Origin: Pontibacterium sp049599735
GTDB lineage: Bacteria; Pseudomonadota; Gammaproteobacteria; Pseudomonadales; Balneatricaceae
Length of the DNA: 40,541 bases
Assembly: GCA_049599735.1 (NCBI GenBank)
Contig: JBMYOX010000031.1
Coordinates: 1-40,541 of the forward strand
Direction of reading: 5' to 3'
The notes beneath the pieces are model-generated. The model did no database searches. It was given only the letters and a program-made list of their open reading frames with translations, and was not told the origin of the DNA. This document shows, one piece after another, positions 16,750 to 23,989 of the stretch. Within the stretch, counting starts at the first letter, position 1, and the number at the start of each line of letters is the position of its first letter. The translations under genes and the position numbers were made by a program.

Positions 16750-17397
16750 ATGAGCCTAATGTTTAAAAAAACGATAATGACACTTGCACTGACCACTGCC
16801 ATCGTCTCATCACCTGCTGCCCTCGCAGAAGGTGGAAAGCGGGCAATGATTGCGCCTGGTTTATACTCTTTTGTTGTTGATCATGATGGCGACAAAGTTG
16901 AGGTTAAGCGTAATCAGAAACCTGATAACGTTATCCATGAACTGTACAGCACAACGTTCCGCGGTATGCCTCAGCCGATCAGCCCTTTTGAACCTCATGA
17001 TGTCGAGACTATTGGTGAACGGGAGTTTGTTCAGTTAATGATGGATGCCGAGACTAACGAGGACATTCTGATTGTTGATACCCGTACTGAAGGCTGGCAT
17101 TACCGCCTGACAATCCCAGGTTCTGTCAACGTGCCTTATACGGTAATGGATGAGCCAGAGTCAGCGGCTGACACGCTGGATGATCTGGGCGCTGAGAAAA
17201 AGGGTGAAAACTGGGATTTCTCCAATGCTAAAACCCTGGCGATGTTCTGCAACGGTTACTGGTGTGGTCAGACACCACGCCTGGTACGTGAATTGCTGAA
17301 AGCGGGTTATCCTGATACTAAGATGAAATACTACCGGGGTGGTATGCAGGCATGGACCAGTCTTGGCCTGACAACCGTGGGTGATGCGGCTAAGTAA
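16750..17397 (+). CDS. Exported rhodanese-like protein
   Basis: Periplasmic sulfurtransferase-like protein of 215 residues. A signal peptide (about 1-26, ending ALA-EG) precedes one rhodanese domain (about 85-212). The domain has ILIVDTRTEGWHYRLTIPGSVNVPY and an active-site loop MFCNGYWCGQTP, with the expected catalytic Cys at 167 and a second Cys at 172. That second Cys in the loop is unusual for plain thiosulfate sulfurtransferases and may allow disulfide formation. ATG 16750 is used; ATG 16759 is also possible and keeps the signal peptide. A perfect 15-bp hairpin follows. Confidence 0.85.
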   Translation: MSLMFKKTIMTLALTTAIVSSPAALAEGGKRAMIAPGLYSFVVDHDGDKVEVKRNQKPDNVIHELYSTTFRGMPQPISPFEPHDVETIGEREFVQLMMDAETNEDILIVDTRTEGWHYRLTIPGSVNVPYTVMDEPESAADTLDDLGAEKKGENWDFSNAKTLAMFCNGYWCGQTPRLVRELLKAGYPDTKMKYYRGGMQAWTSLGLTTVGDAAK

Positions 17398-17413
17398 AAC
17401 TGATGAGCAGGCT

Positions 17414-17449
17414 TGAGCGTTATTCCCATACCTTTGGGAATAACGCTCA
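17414..17449. terminator. Perfect 15-bp hairpin between convergent genes
   Basis: TGAGCGTTATTCCCA and its exact reverse complement flank a six-base loop, between the rhodanese stop at 17397 and the convergent rdgC stop at 17471. It probably acts as a bidirectional terminator, although neither side has a strong U-tract. Confidence 0.7.
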
Positions 17450-17470
17450 TATTGTCGATTTATAAAGCAA

Positions 17471-18385
17471 TTAAGGCGCTTCGGCTAATCCACCAAAAGC
17501 TTCGATCATCGCCGGATACAGGCGTGTAAATTCGATACCCATCTGAACCATGTCGGCATCAAACTGTGCCTGCTGATCTTCGTCTGAGTCCTGATCCAGT
17601 TTTTCTTTCATCTGGTCAGTGAGCTTGATACGTTTGATCGACAAGTCTTCCTGTAGCACAAAGCGCAATTGCTCTTCCCACTCTACTGCCAGTTTTACCA
17701 CGCGTTTTCCGGCTTCCAGGTGAGCAATAAACTCATCAGACATCAATTCCTGGCCTTTAATGCGGATTACACCATTTTCAACCAGGTTATCACGCAGTTC
17801 TGCTTCATCCAGAATTTCAAGCCCCTGGGGATGGGGTTCATTGCCTTCTACCCAATGGCTCATCATGGCAGAGGGGGAGTGTTTAACATCTGGCAGAGCA
17901 ACGGGCAGGGTGCCCAGTGTACCGCGCAGGTAGCTAAGTAGTTCTTCCGCTTTTGTGTGGCTGGATGCATCCACAATCAACCAGCCCTGCTGAGGTGCAA
18001 TGAGTGCGTAGGTTTGTTGAAAACGGCTGAAGGCACGAGGCAGCAGATCCATAATCACTTCATCTTTAAGCTGGTCACGCTCTTTACGATAGACTTTACG
18101 GGCCTGTTCCTGCTCGATCAGGGAAACCTTTTCATCAACCTTCTGGCGCACGACTGCGGGCGGCAGTATTTTTTCTTCTTTCTGAGCTGCGATCATATAA
18201 AAGCCGTGCACGCTGTGAAGCAGTTGATCCTGCACGTAGCTGCTGGGTGAAATCCAGCCATAGCGGCTTAGATCCTGGCTGCTACAAGGGCTGAAAGCCT
18301 GCGTCTGAAGCTTCTCTTCAAGTAGTGCCTCGTCATGGTCAAAGGCAGCGGTAAGGCGATAAACGATGATATTTTTAAACCACAT
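17471..18385 (-). CDS. rdgC: Recombination-associated protein RdgC
   Basis: DNA-binding ring protein that limits RecA loading and associates with the nucleoid, 304 residues (E. coli 303). The opening MWFKNIIVYRLT and the segment RYGWISP are conserved, as is the acidic C-terminal half with ITFTRLYP-like IEFTRLYP. The start is fixed by the conserved first residues, and AGGAGC lies upstream of the ATG. Monocistronic. Confidence is high because the match runs through the whole protein. Confidence 0.94.
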   Translation of the reverse strand: MWFKNIIVYRLTAAFDHDEALLEEKLQTQAFSPCSSQDLSRYGWISPSSYVQDQLLHSVHGFYMIAAQKEEKILPPAVVRQKVDEKVSLIEQEQARKVYRKERDQLKDEVIMDLLPRAFSRFQQTYALIAPQQGWLIVDASSHTKAEELLSYLRGTLGTLPVALPDVKHSPSAMMSHWVEGNEPHPQGLEILDEAELRDNLVENGVIRIKGQELMSDEFIAHLEAGKRVVKLAVEWEEQLRFVLQEDLSIKRIKLTDQMKEKLDQDSDEDQQAQFDADMVQMGIEFTRLYPAMIEAFGGLAEAP

Positions 18386-18514
18386 GAAACAGCTCCTATA
18401 AATCGGACCGCTATTCTAGTTGAAATGCCAGGGCGCGTCCTGCTGCGTTTACACAGGTACTGCATCCCCGTGCGCGCGAGGATGGAGAGGGGCAGTGAGA
18501 TCCTACCAGACATC

Positions 18515-18534
18515 ATTCCCGCAAAGGCGGGAAT
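18515..18534. repeat. Palindromic repeat, ATTCCCGC family (copy 1)
   Basis: ATTCCCGC and GCGGGAAT arms around AAAG, 24 bases past the stop of the minus-strand thioredoxin-like gene. It is the same family as the copies at 34-38.4 kb and resembles the dRS3-type mini-palindromes known from other proteobacteria. The 173-base gap around it holds no gene. Confidence 0.75.
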
Positions 18535-18558
18535 GCATAGTGGGGAGAGTGGCCAGAG

Positions 18559-19017
18559 TTACTGCTTAAGTGCAGCCTGGGCTTTCAGGAGAGCTTTGTC
18601 CACGTAATAACCGTAAAGCTCTGGTGTGTTGATACCGACCATTTTATCCGTCAGTTCACGGCCTCGCTTGTCCAGAAATAGCAAGGTTGGTGTAGCCCAG
18701 GCATTATAGCGGTTAGCAAAATTGGTGGCATCGAGTTCATGATTATCAAAATCCCTGATAAGCTGGTTGGCATTAATCTTAATTTCTCTGATCAGGGTGC
18801 TATCGTTATACAAACCGCTGACTAACATCGGTTCCAGAATTTCCTGCTTGATCAAATCACAATAGCTACAGCCAGGCTGGGAAACCAGCAATAACAACAC
18901 ACGCTGATCCGCTTTGCTTTGATAAAGCTGTTGCAGATTATCGGTTGTTTTTACCTCTGCCGACCAGGCCGGCAGAGTGAAAAACAATAAAAGGATGCCA
19001 GAAAGAATATGACGCAT
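18559..19017 (-). CDS. Periplasmic thioredoxin-fold protein
   Basis: Exported protein of 152 residues: signal peptide to about residue 20 (WSA-EV), then a thioredoxin fold with the redox motif CSYC (Cys50, Cys53) in SQPGCSYCDLIKQEI and the cis-Pro segment WATPTLLFLD. It resembles SoxW/thioredoxin-2-type proteins that reduce or isomerise periplasmic disulfides. The partner cannot be named. It lies 17 bases downstream of the periplasmic hydrolase gene on the same strand, so they are probably one operon. Confidence 0.85.
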   Translation of the reverse strand: MRHILSGILLLFFTLPAWSAEVKTTDNLQQLYQSKADQRVLLLLVSQPGCSYCDLIKQEILEPMLVSGLYNDSTLIREIKINANQLIRDFDNHELDATNFANRYNAWATPTLLFLDKRGRELTDKMVGINTPELYGYYVDKALLKAQAALKQ

Positions 19018-19034
19018 AGTACTTGGTTGCCCGA

Positions 19035-19931
19035 TTAAAGAGTGTCCATAAACGTCAGTGTACGCTCAACTACTTCATCTGCGAAGAGATCCTGGAAGAA
19101 GTGGTCGGCACCATCGATAGCTACAGTTTCCACTTTTGGGTTGGAAACGGTGGTCATTTTATCGGGCAGATCAGCAACAACCTCATCCTCAGTGCCATAA
19201 AAAACCAGCGTAGGCAGGCGGGCAGACTTTAATAGCGTGGGTGTGTCCAGGCGCTCATCTGGCAGGTAATACCCCAAAAAGCTGTCTGCTGTTACTTTAG
19301 TATTTTCACAATAAACAAAATCGGTGCTTTCCATCCACTGGTTGCCATCAGTTGCTGCCAGTGTCCTGGCTTTATCGATCAGTGGTTGGAGCGGCTGCTG
19401 ATAGCGTTTTTCATAGTCGTTGCTGGTTTCTTTCTGAGTCCAGGTCTGGGGCGCAATCAGTATCTGGCCTTTAACAATAGTGTCAACAGCCAGTTGGTCG
19501 CTGTACATGGCTGTCTGGTTTCCACCGCGGGAATGTGCCATTAGCACAACCTGTGGGCTGCCCTGATTTTTTAGCCAGTTAACCCAGAGATCAATCTCAT
19601 TGATGGCATCTGCATGTTTATGCTGATGAGGCACTGCACAATCATACATACCGTGGCGATCAGACTGCCCAAGACTCAGATTAATCGCCAGGCTGTTATG
19701 GCCTTCATCGGCCAGTAATTCCTGCAGGGTGGAAATAATATCCATGGCATTGTGCGCCAGGGTGCCGTGAGTGATGAGTACCGCACCCGCATTCAGTGTG
19801 CTGTCATCGGCCAGCTGCAGGTTAGCGTTTAATGTAAGACCCTGGTGTTGAAGCTTAACTTCTTCTGCAAAAATGGGCTGAGCCAGCAGCGTGGCGCCCA
19901 GGAAAAGGGCAGGTAGTATAGGACGAGTCAT
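19035..19931 (-). CDS. Periplasmic alpha/beta hydrolase
   Basis: Exported serine hydrolase of 298 residues with a signal peptide ending IFA-EE. The nucleophile elbow is AHSRGG (Ser134). The acid probably lies in GTEDEVV and the catalytic His in GADHFF near the C-terminus. The first oxyanion segment is ITHGTLAHN. The substrate is unknown. It is expressed with the downstream thioredoxin-like gene. Confidence 0.82.
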   Translation of the reverse strand: MTRPILPALFLGATLLAQPIFAEEVKLQHQGLTLNANLQLADDSTLNAGAVLITHGTLAHNAMDIISTLQELLADEGHNSLAINLSLGQSDRHGMYDCAVPHQHKHADAINEIDLWVNWLKNQGSPQVVLMAHSRGGNQTAMYSDQLAVDTIVKGQILIAPQTWTQKETSNDYEKRYQQPLQPLIDKARTLAATDGNQWMESTDFVYCENTKVTADSFLGYYLPDERLDTPTLLKSARLPTLVFYGTEDEVVADLPDKMTTVSNPKVETVAIDGADHFFQDLFADEVVERTLTFMDTL

Positions 19932-19984
19932 TGAAGGGCTCCGGTTTTGTTTTATATTATATTGATATTCAAAACAGGAATATG

Positions 19985-20029
19985 CAAGGCTGGAGGCACA
20001 AATAAACGCGTGCGCAGTAACCAGCCTTG
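19985..20029 (-). terminator. Inverted repeat downstream of apt
   Basis: CAAGGCTGG and CCAGCCTTG can form a 9-bp stem with a long 27-base loop, starting 26 bases past the apt stop. There is no U-tract, so this is a possible RNA-stabilising or weak termination structure. Confidence 0.35.
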
Positions 20030-20054
20030 TTATCAGGCACTTAGAATCTGATCA

Positions 20055-20597
20055 CTAAATACCTTCATAAGCCAGTAGGGTATGCACAGGTACACCCGCA
20101 TCCTGAACGCGGACAGAGCCCTGTAAATCTGGCAGGTCGATCAGAGCGGCGGCTTCAACCACTTCAGCACCCAGGCGTTTAATCAAGCTGCATGCGGCCA
20201 GTATAGTGCCGCCGGTGGCAATCAGGTCATCAAAGACCAGCACTTTGTCCCCTTCGCTGACAGCATCCAGCTGCATTTCTACAGCAGCAGAACCATATTC
20301 CAGCTTGTATTCCTCATGGATAGTCTCACCAGGTAGCTTGCCCTTTTTGCGTACTAATACCAGTGGGATATTCAGGTGGTAGGCCATAATGGAAGAAATC
20401 AGAAAGCCCCGCGCATCAATAGAGGCGATATGAGTAATATCACTGTCGATGTAGCGTTGGATAAAGGAGTCAGAGATCATACGCAGTGCTTTTGGATCTT
20501 TAAACAAAGGCGTAATGTCCCGAAATTGTACGCCAGGTTCCGGCCAGTCGTGGATCGTACGAATAACCGATTTTAGATAACACGCATCGTATGACAT
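20055..20597 (-). CDS. apt: Adenine phosphoribosyltransferase
   Basis: Purine-salvage enzyme that makes AMP from adenine and PRPP, 180 residues, normal for the family. The PRPP-binding loop is LVFDDLIATGGTILAA, and FRDITPLFKDP and SIDARGFL are the conserved N-terminal blocks. GGAG lies seven bases before the ATG. It is downstream of fnr on the same strand with a 157-base spacer that carries a plus-strand small-RNA candidate. No strong minus-strand terminator separates the two, so fnr-apt read-through is possible. Confidence 0.95.
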   Translation of the reverse strand: MSYDACYLKSVIRTIHDWPEPGVQFRDITPLFKDPKALRMISDSFIQRYIDSDITHIASIDARGFLISSIMAYHLNIPLVLVRKKGKLPGETIHEEYKLEYGSAAVEMQLDAVSEGDKVLVFDDLIATGGTILAACSLIKRLGAEVVEAAALIDLPDLQGSVRVQDAGVPVHTLLAYEGI

Positions 20598-20621
20598 CTT
20601 TTCTCCTTAATGCAGTACAGT

Positions 20622-20635
20622 TTGATATGGCTCAA
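20622..20635 (+). promoter_or_regulatory. FNR box with plus-strand -10 between apt and fnr
   Basis: TTGATATGGCTCAA matches TTGAT-N4-ATCAA at 9 of 10 positions. Thirty-two bases from its centre, the class II spacing for a site at -41.5, lies TTTAAT (20658-20663), a 5-of-6 match to TATAAT on the plus strand, predicting a start near 20670. The box is only 25 bases before the apt start codon, too close to activate apt as a class II site. Confidence 0.7.
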
Positions 20636-20669
20636 TGCTTAGATAGGGGGCAGAAGGTTTAATAATAGC

Positions 20670-20750
20670 TATTGGGTTACGCGCAGACATGGCATAAGTG
20701 ATGCGCGACGGGTTAGCGTCCTCCGCCAGTGACAGAGGACGTTTTTTTTT
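20670..20750 (+). ncRNA. Predicted FNR-activated small RNA
   Basis: No protein gene lies on this strand, yet an FNR box, a -10 element and a strong terminator are arranged at exact promoter and small-RNA spacing. The predicted transcript is about 81 bases. A first stem pairs CGCGCA (20680) with TGCGCG (20702). A single-stranded link around GACGGGTTAG follows, then the terminator stem CGTCCTC/GAGGACG and nine U residues. There is no ORF beyond Met-Ala-stop. It lies tail-to-tail with fnr and is antisense to any fnr-apt read-through RNA. FnrS in E. coli and PhrS in P. aeruginosa are FNR/ANR-activated small RNAs, but I see no sequence relation to either. Expression is predicted, not shown. Confidence 0.6.
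20717..20750 (+). terminator. Rho-independent terminator, plus strand
   Basis: A 7-bp stem CGTCCTC/GAGGACG is followed by nine T residues on the plus strand. On the minus strand the stem is followed by CTAACCC, so it would not terminate fnr. This orientation needs a plus-strand transcript and is the main evidence for the small RNA. Confidence 0.8.
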
Positions 20751-20754
20751 GTTT

Positions 20755-21543
20755 TCAGGACGCGGTGCTGGTCTCGGAAGTACAGGCCGCAGGTTCAATC
20801 GCAGCGGGGCACTCACCCGAGAGTTGATAAAGCTCGGTTAAATCAAGCAGCTCAATTTCTTTACCATCCACACGTATCAGATCGACCTTCTGAAAGCGCG
20901 TGAAAATCCGGCTAACCGTTTCAACCGCCAGACCCAGATAATTACCGATCTCATTACGAGACATGGATAAGCGGAACTGGGTGGCAGAATAACCCCGCAC
21001 CTTAAAGCGCTGTGATAGCTTAACCAAAAAAGTCGCTACCCGCTGCTCAGCATTTTTCTTGGATAAAAGCAGCATCATCTGCTGTTCATCACGAATTTCT
21101 TTGCTCATGGTGCGCAGAATCTGACGGCGCAGTTCAGGTAACTGGCCTGAAAGCTCATCCAGATGCTCAAACGGAATTTCACAAACCGTTGTGGTTTCCA
21201 GAATCTTCGTAGAGACCGGGTACTCGCTTGAATCAAAGCCACTCAGGCCCACCAATTCACCGGGAAAGAAAAAGCCGGTAATTTGTTCTTCGCCTTCATT
21301 GGTGATGGTATAACTTTTAATGGTGCCTGCCCGAATTGCATAAACCGACGTAAAGGGCTGGCCCTGATGAAAAAGGTGTTCGCCTTTTTTTAATGGTCTG
21401 CTTTTTTCGATAATATTATCAAGCCGTACCATCTCGCTTGCATCCAGTGAGACGGGCAGGCAGAGCGAACTCAAGCTGCATGTCTGGCACTGAACCTGCT
21501 GGAGGCTGTGCAGTTTTCCTTCTGTCACCCTATTGTCACCCAT
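20755..21543 (-). CDS. fnr: FNR/Anr-type oxygen-sensing transcription regulator
   Basis: CRP/FNR-family activator of low-oxygen genes, 262 residues. The four cluster ligands are present: Cys19, Cys22 and Cys28 in CQTCSLSSLC, and Cys121 in VCEIPFEHLDELSG, so it should carry an oxygen-labile [4Fe-4S] cluster. A cyclic-nucleotide-like beta-roll covers about 40-150, and the helix-turn-helix MSRNEIGNYLGLAVETVSRIFTRFQ is nearly identical in kind to FNR, predicting binding to TTGAT-N4-ATCAA. Boxes of that sequence occur at 20622 and 32268. The hemN, fnr, apt order is that of Pseudomonas anr. Whether to name it fnr or anr is a matter of lineage. Confidence 0.95.
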   Translation of the reverse strand: MGDNRVTEGKLHSLQQVQCQTCSLSSLCLPVSLDASEMVRLDNIIEKSRPLKKGEHLFHQGQPFTSVYAIRAGTIKSYTITNEGEEQITGFFFPGELVGLSGFDSSEYPVSTKILETTTVCEIPFEHLDELSGQLPELRRQILRTMSKEIRDEQQMMLLLSKKNAEQRVATFLVKLSQRFKVRGYSATQFRLSMSRNEIGNYLGLAVETVSRIFTRFQKVDLIRVDGKEIELLDLTELYQLSGECPAAIEPAACTSETSTAS

Positions 21544-21601
21544 AATCAGATCCTGCTAATTAGTTACATTTGAGGGACTATCCGCGCCAATTATCACTCA
21601 T

Positions 21602-21634
21602 TTATGGGTGGTCGTGAAGCGCCACCACCCATAA
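21602..21634 (-). terminator. Strong hairpin between hemN and fnr
   Basis: TTATGGGTGGT and ACCACCCATAA form an 11-bp perfect stem with an 11-base loop, starting seven bases past the hemN stop and 58 bases before fnr. With no U-tract it may be a terminator, an RNA-stability element or an attenuator separating hemN from fnr. Confidence 0.6.
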
Positions 21635-21640
21635 TACGGC

Positions 21641-23032
21641 TCAGATGATTCGGGAATAGCCATTTGTACGCTGCTGTTTCGGGATGTAAGCATCAAATGC
21701 CATACAAATGCGGCGAATCAGCAAACGGCCCGAAGGCGTTACAGTTATTATGTTGTTATTGATTGTAATCAGGCCATCTTTTGCAAACTGAGCAAGTTCG
21801 GTCTGTTCTTCTTTGAAGTACGTTTTAAAATCAAGCTGAAACTGTTTTTCAACCTGCTGTGTATCCAGGCTGAAATGGCAGATCAGTTGTTTAATCACTT
21901 CGCTGCGAATTACATCATCATCGGTCATAACAACACCGCGTTTTACCGCACTGTTACGACTGTCTACTGCCTGGGTATAAGCAGCGATATCATGCTCATT
22001 TTGATAATACACCCGGCCAATCTGGCTGATGGAAGACACACCCATAGCCACCAAATCACAATCTGCATGGGTTGTATAACCCTGGAAGTTACGGTGTAAC
22101 TGGCCAGTTTGCTGCGCGAGTGAAAGTTCATCATCGGGCTTGGCGAAGTGATCCATGCCGATATAAGCGTAGCCTGCATCCAGCAATTTACTAATCGTAC
22201 TTTCCAAAATTGCCAATTTAGTTTCAGGGCTTGGCAGGGTTGAAGCGTCAATATGCTTCTGAGAGCGGAAACGATCAGGCATATGCGCGTAGTTAAAAAT
22301 GGACAGCCGGTCTGGATTCATGTCGATGACCGTATCCAGTGTTTCTTTAAAACTGTCTTGTGTCTGATGGGGCAGGCCGTAAATAAGATCCATATTAATC
22401 GACTTGAATCCTAAGTCCCGCGCCCTGTCCAGTACGGCCCGTGTCTGTTCAGTGGGTTGTACACGGTTAACTGCAATTTGTACGTTTTCGTGAATGTCCT
22501 GCACACCCAGGCTGATACGGTTAAAGCCGATTTCACGCAGTACTTTGATGGTCTGCGGGCTGGCTTCGCGCGGATCAATCTCAATGGAATAATCACCTTT
22601 GTCATCATCACGCAGGTTAAAATGCTGACGGGTTTTAGCCATCAACTCAATCATCTGTTCATCACTGATAAAGGTAGGTGTGCCACCGCCCCAGTGTAAT
22701 TGATTAACAATGCGATCATCGCTGTACCAGCGGGCAACTTCTTGCATCTCCTGGTAAACCTTGTTCAGATAAGGCTGCGCTTTTTTTCGATTGCGGGTAA
22801 TAACTTTATTACAGGCGCAGTAATAACAAACATGGGCACAGAATGGGATATGGAAATAAAGCGATAGAGGTGCCTGTTTATCGGTAGTAGCAATGCCGGT
22901 TTCAACCAGACTTTCTGCAGATAAAGCAGGATCAAACTGTACCGCTGTGGGATAAGAGGTATAGCGGGGGCCAGAAAGATCATAACGCTTGATAAGATCC
23001 AGATCCCATTTGATCAGGTTGTTGCTATCCAC
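21641..23032 (-). CDS. hemN: Oxygen-independent coproporphyrinogen III oxidase
   Basis: Radical-SAM enzyme that makes protoporphyrinogen IX without oxygen, 463 residues. The cluster motif YFHIPFCAHVCYYCAC gives Cys65, Cys69, Cys72 and Cys74, the same pattern as E. coli HemN. The opening DLIKRYDLSGPRYTSYPTA is also conserved. The C-terminal HemN domain (about 365-450) is present, which distinguishes it from HemW-like paralogues. The start is GTG with AGAGG upstream. It lies between the cco assembly genes and fnr, fitting heme supply for cytochromes under low oxygen. Confidence 0.95.
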   Translation of the reverse strand: MDSNNLIKWDLDLIKRYDLSGPRYTSYPTAVQFDPALSAESLVETGIATTDKQAPLSLYFHIPFCAHVCYYCACNKVITRNRKKAQPYLNKVYQEMQEVARWYSDDRIVNQLHWGGGTPTFISDEQMIELMAKTRQHFNLRDDDKGDYSIEIDPREASPQTIKVLREIGFNRISLGVQDIHENVQIAVNRVQPTEQTRAVLDRARDLGFKSINMDLIYGLPHQTQDSFKETLDTVIDMNPDRLSIFNYAHMPDRFRSQKHIDASTLPSPETKLAILESTISKLLDAGYAYIGMDHFAKPDDELSLAQQTGQLHRNFQGYTTHADCDLVAMGVSSISQIGRVYYQNEHDIAAYTQAVDSRNSAVKRGVVMTDDDVIRSEVIKQLICHFSLDTQQVEKQFQLDFKTYFKEEQTELAQFAKDGLITINNNIITVTPSGRLLIRRICMAFDAYIPKQQRTNGYSRII

Positions 23033-23100
23033 AAATCTCTACCTCTTAAAAATAATAAAACCGGTGATAGTGGGGTGAGACACACCCGTATCCAGTTATC

Positions 23101-23766
23101 TTAATGGGGCAACAGCCCCTGCCAGGGAATGGTGTAAAAACCAAACGCCATAATAAAAATGCCAAACAGGCTGCGAGTCAGGCGCTGTTGAAACAATTGC
23201 TTAACCTGCTGTGCCAGAAAACCTGTTAATAGCAGGGTTGGCAGTGTGCCTAAACCAAACATGGCCATCAGTTGTGTGCTTAAGGCCCAGTCTCCTGCGG
23301 CTGATGCCCAGATAAGTGTGCTGTAAACCAGACCACAGGGCAACCAGCCCCAAAGCAAGCCAAGCATAATGGCCTGGCGAAGATTCTTAACGGGTAAAAA
23401 ACGACTGGCCAATGGCTGTATTTTTTTCCAGAGCGCACCGCCCAAGTGTTCTAGCCGGGTTAAACCATGCCACCATTGGGCAACAAAAAGCCCCATGGCA
23501 ATCAGCATTAAACCCGCAAAACTGCGTAATATCAGCATGGTGAACTGATCGCTTACTAACCAGCTGATGCTGCCGATTAAGGCGCCTGCGAGGCTGTAAC
23601 TTAAAATGCGGCCCAGGTTGTAACCACCCAGAAGCAAAGTGCCACGTTTGCCGGAGGGGGCACTCATGGAAACTGTCGCTGCGATGCCGCCACACATGCC
23701 CAGGCAATGAGTACCGCCCAGTAAACCAAGAATAAATGCGGTTGAGAGCGCAAGCGGCTCGTTCAT
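23101..23766 (-). CDS. Sulfite exporter TauE/SafE-family protein (cbb3-linked)
   Basis: Inner-membrane protein of 221 residues with about six helices, beginning with FILGLLGGTHCLGMCGGIAATVSM. The GTHCLGMCGG motif is the signature of this UreH/TauE-like group that follows ccoS in many proteobacteria. Its paired Cys could bind copper. The start codon overlaps the ccoS stop as ATGA, so it belongs to the ccoHIS operon. A role in copper or cytochrome assembly is inferred from position; sulfite export is not supported here. Confidence 0.88.
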   Translation of the reverse strand: MNEPLALSTAFILGLLGGTHCLGMCGGIAATVSMSAPSGKRGTLLLGGYNLGRILSYSLAGALIGSISWLVSDQFTMLILRSFAGLMLIAMGLFVAQWWHGLTRLEHLGGALWKKIQPLASRFLPVKNLRQAIMLGLLWGWLPCGLVYSTLIWASAAGDWALSTQLMAMFGLGTLPTLLLTGFLAQQVKQLFQQRLTRSLFGIFIMAFGFYTIPWQGLLPH

Positions 23767-23963
23767 TCAGGGCTTTTCTCTGTAGGTTTTGTGGGCTTAT
23801 CGTCTTTGGGAATCAGGTGTTCGTCATCTTCAAACAAAATACTATGCGCAGGTGACTCCAGATCTTCAAACTGGCCGCTGTTTACACTCCAGAAAAAAGC
23901 CCAGGCCGCAAAACTGACCAGAATAATAGCAATAGGAATAAGCAGAAATATAATATCCATCAC
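23763..23963 (-). CDS. ccoS: cbb3 oxidase maturation protein CcoS
   Basis: Small protein of 66 residues with one N-terminal membrane helix (about 3-24, ending in FFWSVNSGQFEDLESPAHSI). The segment WSVNSGQFEDLE..P is diagnostic of CcoS/FixS, which is needed to insert heme and copper into cbb3 oxidase. It lies 26 bases after ccoI and overlaps the next gene by four bases. Confidence 0.93.
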   Translation of the reverse strand: MMDIIFLLIPIAIILVSFAAWAFFWSVNSGQFEDLESPAHSILFEDDEHLIPKDDKPTKPTEKSPE

Positions 23964-23989
23964 GAACTCTGTAAGAGGGCTTTGCCCTG

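Noticed and set aside
20607..20816. 69-residue minus-strand ORF in the fnr-apt spacer
   Set aside because: It overlaps the end of fnr in another frame, and its Met codons lack a clear ribosome site. A short leader peptide cannot be excluded but is not supported.
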